64,000 nt of DNA from Streptomyces aidingensis (GCF_900112355.1 NZ_FOLM01000019.1:27766-91765); one strand, 5' to 3'; shown: positions 54,612 to 63,471, numbered from the stretch's first letter. Notes: generated by a model not told the origin, from the letters alone. Translations and numbers: made by a program.

Positions 54612-54625
54612 CGCCGATGGCGAAC
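54612..54625 (-). promoter_or_regulatory. ClgR-like box 1 upstream of clpC
   Basis: Reads GTTCGC-N5-GCG on the clpC strand, close to the published Streptomyces ClgR operator as I remember it. About 206 bp upstream of the clpC ATG. A second identical-format box lies 150 bp further. Confidence 0.55.
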
Positions 54626-54761
54626 GCCGCTGAGGAGCTCCGCCGCCGGCCGCCGCATACCAGGAGGGAAGCGTCGCCTCCGACGTCACCGCCCCCGTGA
54701 GCCACTACCGGTTTCCTACCCGTCCAGGCTGGCACTCCATGCGGAACACGCCCACGGCATC

Positions 54762-54775
54762 CGCTACTGGCGAAC
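54762..54775 (-). promoter_or_regulatory. ClgR-like box 2 upstream of clpC
   Basis: Same format, GTTCGC-N5-GCG on the clpC strand. Two boxes with one format make chance less likely. ClgR activates clp genes in Streptomyces. Confidence 0.55.
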
Positions 54776-54888
54776 AGGCCGCGGGAAACCGGGCGCCCGG
54801 CCCGGCCCGGCGCCGGGCGGGCAGATGCCGCGTATGTGAGGAGCATGACAATAGCGGCGCCCGCGGCCGACGCGGCGCGGGCATGCCG

Positions 54889-54921
54889 CGAGGGGCCGGC
54901 CCTTGCGGGCACGGCCCCTCG
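54889..54921. terminator. Hairpin after lsr2
   Basis: CGAGGGGCCG (54889-54898) pairs with CGGCCCCTCG (54912-54921), with an inner GCCC-TTGC-GGGC extension and one bulged A. Located 60 bp past the lsr2 stop. Confidence 0.7.
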
Positions 54922-54980
54922 TCTACCCCGTGAGCGGAGAGTGGCTTCCGGCGCGCGGTGGCGTCGGCGCATGCGGATTT

Positions 54981-55322
54981 TCAGCCGTTGGCCTTTTCGT
55001 AAGCCTCGCGAATCTCGGCCGGAACGCGGCCCCGGTCATTCACCGCGTAGCCGTTCTCCTTCGCCCAGGCCCGGATCTTGGCGGTGTCGGCGGTGCCTGA
55101 GCCGGCAGCCGCCGTACGGCCGGTCCGCGTTCCGCGCTGAGCACGGCCGGTGGAACGCCGGCCGGCCTTCAGGTAGGGCTCCAGAGCCGCGCGGAGCTGA
55201 TCCGCGTTCTCCGAGTTGAGGTCGATCTCATAGCTCTTGCCGTCGAGCCCGAACGTTACGGTCTCATCGGCCTCGCCGCCCTCGAGGTCGTCGAGGAGAA
55301 GGACCTGAACCTTCTGCGCCAT
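54981..55322 (-). CDS. lsr2: Nucleoid-associated protein Lsr2
   Basis: 113 residues. N-terminal oligomerisation domain (V-L-L-L-D-D-L-E-G-G-E-A-D-E-T-V-T-F-G-L-D) and C-terminal DNA-binding domain with the R-G-R hook (N-D-R-G-R-V-P). Silences A/T-rich, often foreign DNA. ATG 55322 has AGGAG 7 nt upstream. The 5' extension to 55400 is not a usual Lsr2 N-terminus. Confidence 0.97.
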   Translation of the reverse strand: MAQKVQVLLLDDLEGGEADETVTFGLDGKSYEIDLNSENADQLRAALEPYLKAGRRSTGRAQRGTRTGRTAAAGSGTADTAKIRAWAKENGYAVNDRGRVPAEIREAYEKANG

Positions 55323-55513
55323 CGGGCTGCTCCTCATTCCATCGGTGCCGAATACTTTTCCTCTTGGCACGTAATGAAACCGCGCTTTGCGGAAAAACAC
55401 AAACCCTGGAGCGATAGACCGGGAGACTTCTGCCGTCTCGACATGGACGATTCGGACATAAAGGAACGAGAGGAACAGTGCCGGAACGGAGTCGGAAGAG
55501 AGTGTTTCGGTAA

Positions 55514-56068
55514 TCAGAGATGCAGCAGCATGCGAGTGTTGCCCAATGTGTTCGGCTTCACGCGTTCCAGTCCGAGGAACTCGGCGACACCCTCGTCATA
55601 GGAACGCAGCAGCTCGCTGTACACATCGCCGTCGACCGGGGTATCGCCGATCTCGGCGAAGCCGTGCCGGCCGAAGAACTCCACCTCGAAGGTCAGGCAG
55701 AAAATACGGCGGACGCCCAGCCAGCGCGCCGTCTGCAACAGCTTCTCCAGGAGCCGGTGGCCCACACCGGAGCCGCGCAGCCCGGGATCGACGGCCAGGG
55801 TGCGCACCTCGGCGAGATCCTCCCACATCACGTGCAGCGCGCCGCACCCGACCACCCGGGCGTCCAGATCCCGCTCCGCGACCCAGAACTCCTGAATGTC
55901 CTCGTAAAGCGTGACCGTGGCCTTGTTCAGCAGGATGCGGTCCCGGGCGTAGGCATCGATCAGCCGGCGGACGACCGGGATGTCGGGGGTACGGGCCCGG
56001 CGCACGGTAATTTCCGGGCGCTCCCCGGTCTCCCGGGCAGCGGGTGAGGTGTTTGCGCCGCTCTTCAC
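55514..56068 (-). CDS. Amino-acid N-acetyltransferase (GNAT, ArgA-like)
   Basis: 184 residues with a GNAT fold: I-T-V-R-R-A-R-T-P-D-I-P at the start, V-R-T-L-A-V-D-P-G-L-R-G-S-G-V-G-H-R-L-L-E-K-L as the CoA loop, and F-F-G-R-H-G-F-A-E-I. This matches the short actinobacterial N-acetylglutamate synthase group. GTG 56068 is 7 nt after TAGCCT, a leaderless start, and the frame upstream is low complexity. Confidence 0.88.
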   Translation of the reverse strand: MKSGANTSPAARETGERPEITVRRARTPDIPVVRRLIDAYARDRILLNKATVTLYEDIQEFWVAERDLDARVVGCGALHVMWEDLAEVRTLAVDPGLRGSGVGHRLLEKLLQTARWLGVRRIFCLTFEVEFFGRHGFAEIGDTPVDGDVYSELLRSYDEGVAEFLGLERVKPNTLGNTRMLLHL

Positions 56069-56114
56069 ATCCGGGAGGCTACCGCCGTCCCGCGCGGTCC
56101 TCGCCGCCGGGGGC

Positions 56115-56603
56115 TCAGGCGGCCGGCGACGCGCCGCCCGGTGCCCGCTGACCGGCTGCTTCGCCGCCTTCCGCGGTCTCTTCCCGGGCCGCCGCCGGGG
56201 CCGCATCGGTGAGCCGCACACCCGGTACTCCGACCACCCGGAGGGCATCGCGCAACGCGGCGGTCTGCTCGGGCGACATCATCCCGAAGAATGCGACCAG
56301 TGCGGCGGCCGGACTGTCGCTCGCCGCCCAGGCGTCGTTCATCAATGCCGCGGCGTAAGCGGCGCGTGTGGAGACGGCTTCATAGCGATAGGCCCGGCCC
56401 TGCTGGTCGCGCCGGACCCAGCCCTTCTGATGGAGGTTGTCCAGCACCGTCATCACTGTCGTATAAGCGATCGAGCGTTCCCGCTGGAGATCCTCCAGAA
56501 CTTCCCGCACCGTGACCGGACGGTTCCACTCCCATACGCGGGTCATCACCGCGTCTTCCAGGTCTCCCAATGGCCGAGGCACCCGAGAAGAATAGCCGCA
56601 CAT
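56115..56603 (-). CDS. BlaI/MecI-family transcriptional regulator
   Basis: 162 residues. Winged helix: P-L-G-D-L-E-D-A-V-M-T-R-V-W-E-W-N-R-P-V-T-V-R-E-V-L, then Y-T-T-V-M-T-V-L-D-N-L-H-Q-K-G-W-V-R-R. BlaI homologues in actinobacteria repress beta-lactam or other stress genes. ATG 56603 is chosen because the domain starts soon after. No BlaR partner is nearby. The C-terminal tail is Ala-rich. Confidence 0.88.
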   Translation of the reverse strand: MCGYSSRVPRPLGDLEDAVMTRVWEWNRPVTVREVLEDLQRERSIAYTTVMTVLDNLHQKGWVRRDQQGRAYRYEAVSTRAAYAAALMNDAWAASDSPAAALVAFFGMMSPEQTAALRDALRVVGVPGVRLTDAAPAAAREETAEGGEAAGQRAPGGASPAA

Positions 56604-56834
56604 GCCCCAATATCCGGTGATCGGCCAGGTCACAGCGGCGGGCGCGGGCCGGTGCGGGAGCCGCCCACGGCGTTCGACGGCCGGGGCCGGGGCCATTGTG
56701 CCGCTGATACGGCCCCCGGATACCTGCCCCGGATACCGCGGAGGAACGCCGGACATGCGCCCGGGATGTCATGTCCCCGTGCGCGGGCTTTGCGCGGGGT
56801 ATGCACGGGCGTAACCGGCGACGCGGAGGGTCGG

Positions 56835-57020
56835 CTAACGGCCGCCGTCCGGCTCCCGCCCGCCCCCCGAACGCGCGGCCTCGGCGGCGGCCATGGCCTC
56901 CGCGGCGGCGTCTTCCTTGAACTTGTTGGTGCCGCCCTGGGACTTCACGATGGTCGCGATCAGAGCGATGAAAGCCACGGCCATCACCGTGGGCGGGAAG
57001 AGCGCGGCAAGGTAATCCAC
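56835..57020 (-). CDS. Small single-span membrane protein
   Basis: 61 residues: a membrane helix near residues 8-26 (P-P-T-V-M-A-V-A-F-I-A-L-I-A-T-I-V) followed by a charged Ala/Glu/Arg tail. AAAAGGAGG lies 9 nt before GTG 57020, the clearest site in this area. Function unknown. Confidence 0.75.
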   Translation of the reverse strand: MDYLAALFPPTVMAVAFIALIATIVKSQGGTNKFKEDAAAEAMAAAEAARSGGGREPDGGR

Positions 57021-57176
57021 GGCTCCGGGCCTCCTTTTCCGCTTCGGTCTCCCTGACAGCCCGGCATCCCGGCGGGTGCGCTTCCCGGCTTCCTGCCTCG
57101 CACCGCCCGAAGCCGGGAGCGGAAGCCGGAAGTCAACACCTGAGCCGGACCGGGCGGCAACCAGAGTAATACCGCG

Positions 57177-57431
57177 CTACGAGGCGGCCGGCCGCGGGGG
57201 TCGCTTGCCCTTGAAGACCTCCGCCGGAGTGGGCACCGGCCTGCGCTTCCCCTTCCCCGGCGCCTTCTCCGGTCCCTTCTCGGATCCGTTCTCCGGGCGG
57301 TTCTCCGGGCGGTTCTCCGGGCGCTGCTGCGCCGGGCCGCCCGATTCCCCGCCGCCGGCCCGCGGCTCCCGGCGGGCGCGCCGCTCGTCCCCCTGCTGCC
57401 CCTCCCGGCCCTCGGCGTCGTACCCAGTCAT
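57177..57431 (-). CDS. Small charged hypothetical protein
   Basis: 84 residues, Arg/Gly/Pro/Glu-rich, with a short R-P-E-N repeat in the middle and a C-terminal P-T-P-A-E-V-F-K-G-K-R-P-P. ATG 57431 is 6 nt after TAATCT, consistent with a leaderless mRNA. Probably disordered. Family unknown. Confidence 0.55.
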   Translation of the reverse strand: MTGYDAEGREGQQGDERRARREPRAGGGESGGPAQQRPENRPENRPENGSEKGPEKAPGKGKRRPVPTPAEVFKGKRPPRPAAS

Positions 57432-57499
57432 GCCCCGAGATTAGCCGCTAAACGGACAATGCGCGCATGCTGCACATCCGGCGTGTCAGCCGCCGGGGC

Positions 57500-58309
57500 T
57501 CAGCGCGGGCCGCGCCGCCCCCCGATGTTGCGCTCATAGACCAGGCGCAGCCCGATCAGGGTGAGCCAGGGTTCGTGCGCGTCGATGACCGAGACCTCGC
57601 GCAGCACCAGCGGGGCCAGTCCGCCGGTGGCGATCACCGTCACCTCGTCCGGATCGTCGGCCAGCTCCCGGGCCATCCGCTCCACCACGCCGTCCACCTG
57701 GCCGGCGAAGCCGTAGAGGATGCCGGACTGCATGGACTCCACCGTGTTGCGGCCGATCACATGGCGTGGCCGGGCCAGCTCCACCTTGTGGAGCTGGGCG
57801 CCGCGCCGGCCGAGGGCCTCCACCGAGATCTCGATGCCGGGCGCGATGGCGCCGCCCGCGTACTCCCCGCGCGCGGTGACCGCGTCATAGGTGGTGGCGG
57901 TGCCGAAGTCCACCACGATGCAGGGGCCGCCGTAGAGCTCGACCGCGGCCACCGCGTTGATGATGCGGTCCGCCCCGACCTCCTTGGGGTTGTCGGTGGT
58001 GATCTGCACGCCGGTCTTGACGCCCGGCTCCACCAGCACGGCCGGGATGTCCCCGTAGTAGCGGCGGGTCACATCGCGCAGTTCGTGCAGCACCGACGGC
58101 ACGGTGGAGCAGATGGCGATGCCGTCCACGTTGTCGCCCAGCTCCTCGCCCAGCAGCGGATGCATGCCCATCAGGCCCTGGAGCAGCACGGCCAGCTCGT
58201 CGGCGGTGCGGCGGGCGTCGGTGGAGATCCGCCAGTGCTCGACGATCTCCTCGCCGTCGAAGAGGCCGAGCACCGTGTGGGTGTTGCCGACGTCGATGGT
58301 GAGCAGCAT
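57500..58309 (-). CDS. coaX: Type III pantothenate kinase
   Basis: 269 residues, acetate/sugar kinase-like fold. D-V-G-N-T-H-T phosphate motif at residues 6-12, D-F-G-T-A-T-T-Y-D central, and G-A-D-R-I-I-N-A. First step of CoA synthesis from pantothenate. Its ATG shares one base with the nadC stop (TGATG), so it is translated after nadC. Confidence 0.96.
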   Translation of the reverse strand: MLLTIDVGNTHTVLGLFDGEEIVEHWRISTDARRTADELAVLLQGLMGMHPLLGEELGDNVDGIAICSTVPSVLHELRDVTRRYYGDIPAVLVEPGVKTGVQITTDNPKEVGADRIINAVAAVELYGGPCIVVDFGTATTYDAVTARGEYAGGAIAPGIEISVEALGRRGAQLHKVELARPRHVIGRNTVESMQSGILYGFAGQVDGVVERMARELADDPDEVTVIATGGLAPLVLREVSVIDAHEPWLTLIGLRLVYERNIGGRRGPR

Positions 58310-59424
58310 CAGACGTCCTCCTGCCGCTGCCGCCCGCCGCCCGCGGTGGCCGGACCGGGGCGCAGATCCAGCCCGATGTCGAGGACGGGCGCGGAGTGCG
58401 TCAGGGCGCCCACCGCGAGATAGTCCACCCCGGTCTCGGCGTAGGCGCGGGCGTTGTCCAGCACCAGGCCGCCGGAGGACTCCAGGGCGGCGCGCCCGGC
58501 CACCAGCTCCACGGCCCGGTGGGTGTCCTCCACCGTGAAGTTGTCCAGCAGCAGCGCACCGGCGCCGGCGGCCAGCGCGGGCTCGATCTGGTCCACCCGG
58601 TCCACCTCGACCTCGATCGGCAGCCCCGGGCTGCCCGCCTCCTCCAGGGCGGCCCGGACCGCGGCGAACGCCTCGGCCACCCCGCCGGCCGCGATCACAT
58701 GGTTGTCCTTGATCAGGGCGGCGTCGGAGAGGGACATCCGGTGGTTGAGACCGCCGCCGCAGCGCACCGCGTACTTCTCCAGGGCACGCAGCCCGGGGGT
58801 GGTCTTGCGGGTGTCGCGGACCCGGGTGGCGGTGCCCTCCAGGGCATCCGCCCAGGCGCGGGTGGCGGTGGCGATCCCGGACAGCCGGCACAGCAGGTTC
58901 AGCGCGCTGCGCTCACCGGTCAGCAGATCGCGGGTGCGGCCGGTGACGGAGAGCAGCACCTGCCCGGCGCTCACCCGGTCGCCGTCCTCCGCATGGCGCT
59001 CGACCTCCAGCTCGTCGGTGCAGGCCACCGAGAGCACCGCCTCGGCCACCCGCAGACCGGCCACGGTGCCGGGGCGGCGGGCGGTGAAGTCGGCGGTGGC
59101 CACCGCGTCCTCGGGGACGGTGGCGACGGTGGTGATGTCCACGCCGTGGTCGAGGTCCTCCTCCAGCGCGAGATGCGCGATGTCCTCGACCAGCACCGGG
59201 TCCAGACCGGACGCGGCCAGCAGCGCGGCCAGCTCCGGGTCCAGACCGCATTCCAGCGGGTCGTGTCCGGCCGGCAGGCCGTCCTCGGCGCCGGCTCCGC
59301 AGCCGCAGGAGTCCCCGCAGCCGCCGCCTGCGCTCGTGCCGGTCGCATCGTCGGGGCGGGTGCCGAGCGGCAGCAGGGTCAGCTCCACCGGGCGCGGCCG
59401 GGAGGCGTCGGGGCTGGGGTTCAC
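58309..59424 (-). CDS. nadC: Nicotinate-nucleotide pyrophosphorylase (carboxylating)
   Basis: 371 residues. Quinolinate phosphoribosyltransferase motifs: L-E-E-D-L-D-H-G-V-D-I-T, R-D-T-R-K-T-T-P-G-L-R, Y-A-V-R-C-G-G-G-x-N-H-R, and L-L-L-D-N-F. It makes nicotinate mononucleotide from quinolinate. The N-terminus is about 70 residues longer than usual and carries G-C-G-D-S-C-G-C-G. GTG overlaps the nadB stop (GTGA). Confidence 0.95.
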   Translation of the reverse strand: MNPSPDASRPRPVELTLLPLGTRPDDATGTSAGGGCGDSCGCGAGAEDGLPAGHDPLECGLDPELAALLAASGLDPVLVEDIAHLALEEDLDHGVDITTVATVPEDAVATADFTARRPGTVAGLRVAEAVLSVACTDELEVERHAEDGDRVSAGQVLLSVTGRTRDLLTGERSALNLLCRLSGIATATRAWADALEGTATRVRDTRKTTPGLRALEKYAVRCGGGLNHRMSLSDAALIKDNHVIAAGGVAEAFAAVRAALEEAGSPGLPIEVEVDRVDQIEPALAAGAGALLLDNFTVEDTHRAVELVAGRAALESSGGLVLDNARAYAETGVDYLAVGALTHSAPVLDIGLDLRPGPATAGGGRQRQEDV

Positions 59425-61322
59425 GGGTGTGCTTCTCCTTGTGCTGATGAGGTCGGTGGTGCCGGATGTGCCGGTGGTGCCGCAGTTGCCGGTGGTGCGG
59501 CGGTGTCCGCCGCCGGGGACACCGGGAACACCGCGCCGGGCGCGGTACCCGGCAGCCCGGTCCCGTCCGTGGCCCGGAGGTCGAGCGTAGAGCCACCGCG
59601 GCGGGAACCGGAGCCGCCCTTGACATCACCACCGTGACCTGGGGCGGAACCGGGGCCGCCGGCGGCGCGGAGGCGGACGGTCAGATGGCGGCGCCAGCGG
59701 GCGTCGTCCCGCTCCGGGAAATCCTCCCGCCAGTGGCAGCCCCGGGTCTCCTCGCGCTCCCGGGCCGCGGCCACCAGCACCCGGGCCACCAGATGCAGAT
59801 TGGTGGTCTCCCAGCTCTCGGTGCCCGGCTCGGCCGGCTTGTCACCGGCCCGGCCGGCCAGCTCGTCCAGCTCGGCCGCGGCCCGGTCCAGCCCGGCCGC
59901 GGAGCGCAGCACGCCCGCGCCGCGGCTCATGATGCGCTGGATCTCCGGCCGGGCCTCGGGCGGCAGCAGCCGCTGCGCCGGCCGGTCCCCGGCCGCCGGC
60001 GCGGCGCCCGCCACCGGGTGCTCCCCCCGGTGTCCCACCCGGTGCTCCCGCCGCACCCGGCGGGCGATCCGTTCGGCGAAGACCAGGCCCTCCAGCAGGG
60101 AGTTGGAGGCCAGGCGGTTGGCGCCGTGCACGCCGGTGCAGGCCACCTCGCCGCAGGCGTACAGGCCCGGCACGGTGGTACGGCCGTGCTCGTCGGTGCG
60201 CACCCCGCCGGAGGCGTAGTGGGCGGCCGGTGACACCGGCACGGGCTCGGTCACCGGGTCGATCCCGTGCGCCCGGCAGGCGGCCAGGATGGTGGGAAAC
60301 CGCTCCCGCCACATCGCGGCGCCGAAGTGCCGGCCGTCCAGGAACATGTGGGGGGCGTCCTGCTCCCGCATGCGGCGCATGATGCCCTTGGCGACGATGT
60401 CGCGCGGCGCCAGCTCGGCCAGCTCGTGCCGGCCCAGCATGAAGCGGACCCCGGCGGCGTCCACCAGATGGGCCCCCTCGCCGCGCACCGCCTCGGAGAT
60501 CAGCGGCTGCTGCCCCTCGGCCTCCGGGCCCAGATGGAGCACGGTGGGATGGAACTGCACGAACTCCAGGTCGGCCACCTCGGCGCCGGCGCGCAGCGCC
60601 AGGGCCACGCCGTCGCCGGTGGAGACCGCGGGATTGGTGGTGGCGGCGAAGACCTGGCCCATGCCGCCGGTGGCCAGCACCACGGCGGGGGCGTGCACGG
60701 CGCCCACGCCGTCGTGCCGGCCCTCGCCCATCACATGCAGCGAGACGCCCGCGGCGCGGCCGGCGGGGTCCTTGAGCAGATCCAGCACCAGGGCGTGCTC
60801 GATGGTCTCGATCCCGGCCCGGCGGACGGCCTCGACCAGGGCCCGGGAGATCTCCGCGCCGGTGGCGTCACCACCCGCGTGGGCGATGCGGCGGCGATGG
60901 TGACCGCCCTCACGGGTGAGGGCGATCTCCCCGGAGGCCGCGGTGTCGAACCGGGCGCCGTCCGCGATCAGGCGGCGGACGGCATCCGGGCCCTCGGTGA
61001 CCAGGATGCGCACGGCCCGCTCGTCGCACAGGCCGGCCCCGGCGACCAGGGTGTCGGCGAGGTGCTGCTCCGGGGTGTCACCGGCCCCCAGGGCGGCGGC
61101 GATGCCGCCCTGCGCCCAGCGGGTGGAACCGTCGTCCAGCAGCGCCTTGGTGACGATGACGGTGGCCAGCCCGGCGGCGGCGCAGCGCAGCGCGGCGGTC
61201 AGCCCGGCCACGCCGGAGCCGACCACCACCACATCGGCCCGCACGGCCCAGCTCGGCGGCGAGGACAGTGCCGTCCCCGCCACGCCTATCCCGCCGGCGC
61301 CGCCCGTCCCCGCTCCGCTCAC
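59421..61322 (-). CDS. nadB: L-aspartate oxidase
   Basis: 633 residues. FAD site G-S-G-V-A-G-L-T-A-A, then W-A-Q-G-G-I-A-A-A-L, H-R-R-R-I-A-H-A-G-G-D-A-T-G and a G-V-H-G-A-N-R-L-A-S-N-S-L-L-E-G segment. Oxidises aspartate to iminoaspartate for NAD synthesis. Start GTG overlaps the panC stop and the gene overlaps nadC. nadA is not in this operon. Acidic/Gly-rich ends are longer than in E. coli. Confidence 0.95.
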   Translation of the reverse strand: MSGAGTGGAGGIGVAGTALSSPPSWAVRADVVVVGSGVAGLTAALRCAAAGLATVIVTKALLDDGSTRWAQGGIAAALGAGDTPEQHLADTLVAGAGLCDERAVRILVTEGPDAVRRLIADGARFDTAASGEIALTREGGHHRRRIAHAGGDATGAEISRALVEAVRRAGIETIEHALVLDLLKDPAGRAAGVSLHVMGEGRHDGVGAVHAPAVVLATGGMGQVFAATTNPAVSTGDGVALALRAGAEVADLEFVQFHPTVLHLGPEAEGQQPLISEAVRGEGAHLVDAAGVRFMLGRHELAELAPRDIVAKGIMRRMREQDAPHMFLDGRHFGAAMWRERFPTILAACRAHGIDPVTEPVPVSPAAHYASGGVRTDEHGRTTVPGLYACGEVACTGVHGANRLASNSLLEGLVFAERIARRVRREHRVGHRGEHPVAGAAPAAGDRPAQRLLPPEARPEIQRIMSRGAGVLRSAAGLDRAAAELDELAGRAGDKPAEPGTESWETTNLHLVARVLVAAAREREETRGCHWREDFPERDDARWRRHLTVRLRAAGGPGSAPGHGGDVKGGSGSRRGGSTLDLRATDGTGLPGTAPGAVFPVSPAADTAAPPATAAPPAHPAPPTSSAQGEAHP

Positions 61323-62539
61323 CGCCGCACCTCCATGTCGCCCAGGTCACCGCCGGACAGGTCACCGCCGGCCCTGCCCGGCCGCCCGCTCCCGGCGGTG
61401 CCCGCCGCCGGCTTCGCGCGGGATGCCGGGGCCTCCGGCGGGGGGTCGGCGAAGGCGGCGAAGGTGAGGGGAAGGTTGTCGATCAGCCGGGTGCCGCCGA
61501 CCCGGGCGGCGACGGCCAGCACCGCCTCGCCGGTCCAGTCGTCCGGGACCTCGGTGAAGCCGGCCGGGTCGACCAGCGCCAGATAGTCCAGCCGCAGCGG
61601 CGGATCGAGCTCGGCGGCGTCCTCCAGCACCGAGCGGGCGGCGGCCAGGACCGCGGCCGGCACCGGCGGGCGGCCGGACGCGGCGGCCACCGCGTAGGCG
61701 TCCGCCGACGCCCGGGTCTCGTCCATGGCGGCCAGCCCCGCCGCGCGCTGCGGCGCGGCCGGTGCGGCGAGCGCGCGGGCGTGCAGTGCCGCCTCCGCGG
61801 CCAGCCGGTCCTGGCCGGCGAACAGCGCCCGGGAGAGCGACAGCGCCGTACGCCGCTCGGCCGTGGAGAGGTAGCGGTTGCGGCTGGAGAGCGCCAGCCC
61901 GTCCTCCTCGCGGACCGTGGGCACGCCGACGATCTCCACCGGGAAGTCCAGATCCCGCACCATGCGGCGGATCAGCGCGAGCTGCTGGGCGTCCTTCTGC
62001 CCGTACAGGGCGAGGTCGGGGGCGGTGAGGTGGAGCAGCTTGGCGACCACGGTGAGCATGCCGTCGAAGTGGCCCGGCCGGGAGGCGCCCTCCAGCCGGT
62101 GCCCCATCGGCCCGGCGCTGATCCGCACCTGCGGCTCGCCGCCCGGGTACACCTCGGCCGCGGGCGGGGCGAAGACCGCGTCCGCGCCGGCCGCCGCCGC
62201 CACCGCCAGATCGGCGTCCAGGGTGCGCGGGTAGCGGTCGAAGTCCTCGCCCGCGCCGAACTGGAGCGGATTGACGAAGACCGTGACCACCACCTGTCCG
62301 TCCCGCCCGGCGCGGGCCCGGGCCGCGCGGATCAGCGTGGCGTGGCCCTCGTGCAGCGCCCCCATGGTCATCACCACGGCCCGCGGGCCGTGGCCGGGCC
62401 GCGGCAGGGCGCCCAGCGCGGCGGCGGTGCGCAGCACGGGCGGCGGCCCGCCGGAAACGGGGCCGGGGCCCTGTGCGGGGCCCTGTGCGGGGCCCTGTGC
62501 GGGGCCCTGTGCCGGGCTCGGAGCGGGGGCGGCGCTCAT
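61319..62539 (-). CDS. panC: Pantothenate synthetase
   Basis: 406 residues. Nucleotide-binding M-G-A-L-H-E-G-H-A-T-L-I, Q-F-G-A-G-E-D, G-Q-K-D-A-Q-Q, and the S-S-R-N loop. Joins pantoate and beta-alanine. It begins with a tandem Ala-Gln-Gly-Pro run from a 12-bp repeat and has a long Gly-rich C-terminus. ATG overlaps the upstream gene stop (ATGA). Confidence 0.96.
   Translation of the reverse strand: MSAAPAPSPAQGPAQGPAQGPAQGPGPVSGGPPPVLRTAAALGALPRPGHGPRAVVMTMGALHEGHATLIRAARARAGRDGQVVVTVFVNPLQFGAGEDFDRYPRTLDADLAVAAAAGADAVFAPPAAEVYPGGEPQVRISAGPMGHRLEGASRPGHFDGMLTVVAKLLHLTAPDLALYGQKDAQQLALIRRMVRDLDFPVEIVGVPTVREEDGLALSSRNRYLSTAERRTALSLSRALFAGQDRLAAEAALHARALAAPAAPQRAAGLAAMDETRASADAYAVAAASGRPPVPAAVLAAARSVLEDAAELDPPLRLDYLALVDPAGFTEVPDDWTGEAVLAVAARVGGTRLIDNLPLTFAAFADPPPEAPASRAKPAAGTAGSGRPGRAGGDLSGGDLGDMEVRR
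62465..62512. repeat. Four perfect 12-bp tandem repeats in panC 5' end
   Basis: GGGGCCCTGTGC repeated four times (62465-62512), encoding A-Q-G-P units at panC residues ~10-25. The length is in whole codons, so copy-number change would keep frame. Confidence 0.9.
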
Positions 62540-63471
62540 GCGGGTTCTCCGTCCGACGAGAGGGCTTCCAGAAGGCGCTCGGCCTGTTCGGCCCGGAGCG
62601 TGCCGTGCACCAGCGCGCGGTCGGCGGTGGCCCGCGCCATGGCCAGATAGCCGGGCAGGGTGTCCGGCGCATGCGCCCGCAGCTCGGCGACGTGCGCCGC
62701 CACGGTGCCCGCGTCCCCGCGCGCCACCGGGCCGGTGAGGGCGGCGTCGCCGGAGCGCAGCGCGTTGTCCAGCGCGGCACCGAGCAGCGGCCCGAGCATC
62801 CGGTCCGGCGCGCCGACCCCCGCCGCCCGCAGCAGGTCCATGGCCTGGGCGACCAGCGTCACCAGATGGTTGGCGCCCAGCGCCAGCGCGGCGTGGTAGA
62901 GCGGGCGGGCGCTCTCCTCGATCCACTCCGGCTCGCCGCCCATCTCGATCACCAGCGCCTCGGCGGCCAGCCGCAGCTCCTCGGGCGCGGTGACACCGAA
63001 CGAGCAGCCGGCCAGCCGCTGCACATCCACCGGGGTGCCGGTGAAGGTCATCGCGGGATGCAGGGCGAGCGGCAGGCCGCCGGCCCGGCGCGCCGGGTCC
63101 AGGACGCCGGCGCCGTAGCGGCCGGAGGTGTGCACCAGAAGCTGCCCGGGGCGGACCGCGCCGGTGTCGGCCAGGCCGCGCACCAGGCCGGGCAGCACAT
63201 CGTCCGGGACGGTGAGCAGCACCAGCTCGGCGCGGGCCAGCACGCCCGCCGGATCGACCACCGGGACGCCGGGCAGCAGCGCGTCGGCACGGCGGCGGGA
63301 GGCGTCGGAGACGCCGGAGACGGCGACCGGGCGGTGGCCGGCCAGGGCCAGGCAGGCGGCGAGCGCGGGGCCGACGCGTCCGGCGCCGACGACCCCGACC
63401 GCGAGCCGGGCCGGCCGGTCCTCGGCCCGTCCGGGCGTGCCGGAGCCGCCGGGGTGGTGTGGTGCGTTCAC
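62536..63471 (-). CDS. Rossmann-like / DUF2520 protein
   Basis: 311 residues. Dinucleotide-binding V-G-V-V-G-A-G-R-V-G at the N-terminus, a C-terminal DUF2520-type helical domain (H-P-A-M-T-F, L-G-A-N-H-L-V-T-L). It is first in the panC-nadB-nadC-coaX operon. A role in pantothenate synthesis, for example as a ketopantoate reductase-like enzyme, is inferred from position. GGAAGG lies 5 nt before GTG 63471. Confidence 0.88.
   Translation of the reverse strand: MNAPHHPGGSGTPGRAEDRPARLAVGVVGAGRVGPALAACLALAGHRPVAVSGVSDASRRRADALLPGVPVVDPAGVLARAELVLLTVPDDVLPGLVRGLADTGAVRPGQLLVHTSGRYGAGVLDPARRAGGLPLALHPAMTFTGTPVDVQRLAGCSFGVTAPEELRLAAEALVIEMGGEPEWIEESARPLYHAALALGANHLVTLVAQAMDLLRAAGVGAPDRMLGPLLGAALDNALRSGDAALTGPVARGDAGTVAAHVAELRAHAPDTLPGYLAMARATADRALVHGTLRAEQAERLLEALSSDGEPA

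Larger units (their letters stand above)
54407..54980. other. clpC promoter region and lsr2 downstream region
   Basis: 574 bp without a supported gene. It contains two CGC-N5-GCGAAC boxes (54612-54625 and 54762-54775) and the lsr2 terminator hairpin (54889-54921). Frames across it are low-complexity and lack start signals. Confidence 0.6.

Noticed and set aside
62465..62512. CRISPR-like array
   Set aside because: Units are 12 bp with no spacers and lie inside the panC coding sequence; a simple tandem repeat.
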